Assembly (NCBI GenBank): GCA_040954595.2
Contig: CM082596.2
Span: 2,604,001-2,668,000, forward strand
DNA: 64,000 nt
From: Balanoglossus misakiensis
Taxonomy: Eukaryota > Hemichordata
Direction: 5' to 3'
Below, one piece after another: positions 61,140-64,000 of this stretch; within the stretch, counting starts at the first letter, position 1; every line of letters begins with the position of its first letter. The notes beneath the pieces were generated by a model that worked only from the letters and a program-made list of their open reading frames with translations, made no database searches and was not told the DNA's origin. The position numbers and the translations under genes are program-made.

Positions 61140-63325
61140 CTAGCCGATCTGGCAGACGATAATGAGTATAGTACATACTGTTCCGATGACGTAGAAAACC
61201 ATGAATAATCTGTCGATTACGACAGCCAGTCTTTTCCATTCGTTTGTGGCTACCTCTCGCTTGTTTCTGTTGTCACAGTGCTGGGAAATTTTGCGAAATT
61301 CGTGCAGCAGGTGAAATAGGAGGTGGTCGTCATGGTTACTGTTGGGCTGCTTGTCGTTCCGACTGCCGCTCTTCGCCTGAGAATGATGAGAGTTGGTGGT
61401 GTGTTTGGTTCTCAGACAGTGGCTGTGGAGTGCACACGCCTTCAACCAGGAGCAGTCAAGCTCTTTCAACATTCGCGGGATAACACATATCCCAGCCTCG
61501 GTTGTGTATCTGTTCAGAGGCGGGCACTTCGTCGAGTACTTACTTCGGACACGTAAGATTTTCTCAAGATGGCCGAAGACTAGCCGGCGCACTCTTTGCG
61601 GGACGGGCGCCCTCTCGGAGCCACAGTAGTGCAGGTTGAGCACGGTCACCGACATTCCCAGCGACAAGGTTACCATCACCATGGTAGCAGCGTAATATTG
61701 GCCTGTAATGATGTTGTAGCGAGAAGATGAAGGTATCAGTTAGCTTTCGACATGGCCTCCAGCAACAACACAGTATTTTAATGATATCACTTTTCGAAAA
61801 ACGAAAATTGGCCGACTCGATCAAAGATGAAAAATAAAATTAGGCGTTTCACAACACTTTTATGTTGCTTGGGATTTAAATGTGGCTCGTCAATCTGTCA
61901 GTTGTGATTTATTTTAGAAAATGTAAATTCGACAAGCCGCTCAGAGGTACCGTAACGAAATTGGACTCTTTTGAGCGAATTCTATACTTTTATGGTTCGC
62001 TGTGTTATATTATTTTTATTTTTGATGACTATGTCACGAAAAATATATTTTCTCCAACGGAATTAACTGCTCCTCTGGAAAATGTTTGTATGAGAAAAAG
62101 GATTTCTCTATCAGAGTATGGGTTGATTTTGCCTGTCAGGTTGTTGTCCTGTGTTCAGTAGATCTACTGCTTACCTATCAGTGGTATGGTGCTGCATGGT
62201 GGCGTTGTCTCAGCGACGAGCAACAGGAAGACGGTGAGCGAGAGAAGCACGGTGATACCCAGGGTAATTTTCTCTCCAGACTCGGCGGGGATGAGAAAAC
62301 TCAAAATCGTCACCAAGGAGAACAGCCCGCACGGGGTGATGAGGTTGAACACGTAGTAGATGGGTCGTCTGCGCAGGTAGATGGTGTAGGTCACATCTGT
62401 GTAGGGGATACCTGGCGCATCGGGGTAGAACTCGATGTTGGACTTCGACGACAAGTATTCCATTTCCCATTCTCCGTCGCTCTTAAATACAGATGTGTTC
62501 CCTGCTTAATAGCGGAATAACAAATCAAACATAAAGATCTAATTTGGCAAGAATGTACAGAATTTTAATTCTTTTGAATCTTAATCGTGCTAACATATCT
62601 ACATATGTACATGTGGCATTGTTCATATTCATTTCAAAATGTTCAATCATGTCTACATAAAAGAGATTCTCTTACCTCCCCCGGTCATCACAACTTCCGT
62701 GCCTTCATACTGCCATGGCCCAAACTTCATCCGGCACTGTTGTCGATCGAACGGGAAGTACGTGACGTCAATTTGGCATTTGCTGGTCAGGATGACGGGA
62801 GCCGCCCACATGATGTCGCCGTTTGGGTACACCACAGCTATTTGACCTTTCAGGATATTTCTGTAATCTTCATAGGCACTGAAAACGAGTGGAATTGTTG
62901 ATAGGGAACGAAATTAGTAGCAACTCGATTTGGATAAAAGCGACGTCCCGATACTGGAATACGAGACCCTGATGACGTGAATAAGAATAGGCAGCTAATA
63001 TATCAGAAATCATATTACATATACAACTGCAAAATAAGGGGATTTTATTACTTTCACTCGCCTGTCTCATCATAGAGATGGGACATACGCATGTGGAGAC
63101 AAAAATTGTAGCATATCCTAGCATTTTAGGTTGAAATTTTGTTTAAGTTGTTAAAAGGCTTCTACCACCAAAATTGGCATCTCTGTAGCAAAATAACAAA
63201 TAATGATAGGCTTACTTGTCATAGAGAGAAACATCAGGAAGCCAAATCAAGTCACTGGGTATTTTTATGTCTCTTATCCCCGGATACATGGCCTCATCCC
63301 AGCTGAGATATTCGTCATTCCATCT
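61140..63325 (-). CDS. nicotinic acetylcholine-type receptor subunit, non-alpha, 5' end missing
   Basis: Four exons, 63325-63216, 62878-62676, 62501-62175, 61702-61140, give the last 400 aa of a pentameric ligand-gated cation channel. Seen in order: RWNDEYLSWDEAMYPGIRDI, DLIWLPDVSLYD, the Cys-loop CQIDVTYFPFDRQQC (13 residues between cysteines), a loop C region SNIEFYPDAPGIPYTDVTYT without the adjacent cysteine pair, M1 (YYVFNLITPCGLFSLVTILS), M2 (EKITLGITVLLSLTVFLLLV, with the glutamate ring of cation channels), M3 (YYAATMVMVTLSLGMSVTVL), a long intracellular loop, and M4 (RLFMVFYVIGTVCTILIIV). M1-M3 and NLHYCGSE are closest to alpha7/alpha9-10-type subunits, but lacking Cys-Cys it should act as a complementary subunit. 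Signal peptide and first exons lie right of the window or in 63.4-64 kb, where I found none. Confidence 0.92.
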
Positions 63326-64000
63326 CTGCCAATTAAACGATTAGTAATTAGGTACAAAGTGGGAGGAGCTGACATGAACAAATATATCTTCGCAGTAGTG
63401 AACAACAGGAGTGATTTTCCCTGAGGTAGAATATGACCCAGGAGATAAAAGCCCCCTTTTATATAAAGAATAACCTTCAAATGCTAGGACAAATTGGCTG
63501 GGGCAATTTGTTCAGAACAACAACCAGATTTACCATTTTCGACATCTCAGCTGATTTCAAGTGTTTAATCTGTACGTTTTCCGCGAGTTTCACATAACAA
63601 CTTCTGACACAACACTTCTTGAATTTGGTTTCGACAGAGCTTTTTCTCGTGAGGAGACTTGCGTCGTGGGAGTTGATGCATTAAGTAATGGCTATGCCAT
63701 CTGTGTTTATTCGAGCAACAGCTAATGAAATAACCCCAGGTAAAGTCACGGAGACATCTCTCAATCCACGATATATATTGGTCATTTTACGTTCCATTTT
63801 CCAATATGGGTATGTTTATTAGTCAAGACATGTTTTGCGTAGACAAAGCCACACCCCATTAGTAGCCATTCCCTTGGGATACCACAAGAACCATCCAATT
63901 TAAGGCACAATTTAATATTTGGCGTATTTCAAGTCATTTTCATTGCGTTGTATTTGTATTCACCAACCAGCACCTGCGTTTATGTTCAAAATTAAGCGTA
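63326..64000. other. intron of the receptor gene
   Basis: No open frame or splice pair on minus that would supply the missing N-terminal exons. Confidence 0.5.

Noticed and set aside
61244-61629. Several plus-strand frames of 77-79 codons
   Set aside because: Shadows of the receptor's last exon on minus.
1-64000. CRISPR arrays, operons, prokaryotic signals
   Set aside because: None; the sequence is clearly intron-bearing animal DNA.

Overview
The window is nuclear DNA from an animal, most likely an invertebrate deuterostome (amphioxus, hemichordate or echinoderm grade; the sequence alone does not settle which). Evidence: many short exons with GT-AG introns, one textbook U12 AT-AC intron, AAUAAA signals, metazoan-only families (nuclear receptor, nicotinic-type receptor subunit, GLYAT-like acyltransferase, OPA3, VPS54, CCDC61), AT-rich introns, and many short inverted-repeat transposons. 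Exon coordinates were derived by hand from splice sites and checked for phase continuity.

Layout. 1-7 kb: an STK35/PDIK1L-like kinase (minus) whose DFG motif is GFA, an orphan first exon (minus), and a decayed THAP-domain exon (plus) facing a SAP-like exon (minus), possibly inside one inverted-repeat element. 8.1-13.8 kb: CCDC61 (14 exons) and OPA3 (2 exons), head to tail on plus. 15.0-24.9 kb: VPS54 on minus (26 exons, 973 aa), tail to tail with OPA3; its introns hold a SINE, a minisatellite, a MITE and a decayed partial copy of one of its own exons.

25-45 kb looks like a gene desert, but I assemble from it an unrecognised plus-strand gene made of small exons with phase-consistent, mostly uniquely open frames (about 238 aa). 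Its introns carry several transposon families, above all a roughly 85-bp family with TTAA target duplications (8 copies between 28 and 52 kb) and a 1.17-kb element with Harbinger-like ends.

45.7-49.7 kb: a complete NR1-like nuclear receptor (4 coding exons, 511 aa) with an unusual P-box. 49.8-57.5 kb: sparse, with one CpG-richer promoter-like spot and a possible first exon at 53.6-54.3 kb, a hairpin, a 56-bp tandem repeat and another inverted repeat. 57.5-59.5 kb: a glycine N-acyltransferase-like enzyme (minus, 5 exons, 296 aa). 61.1-63.3 kb: the C-terminal 400 aa of a nicotinic acetylcholine-type receptor subunit (minus) lacking the vicinal-cysteine pair of alpha subunits; its 5' end lies beyond the window.

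The genes are functionally unrelated (centriole/cilia, mitochondria, Golgi tethering, transcription, conjugation, ion channel). There is no operon logic; what links them is gene order and shared intronic repeats.
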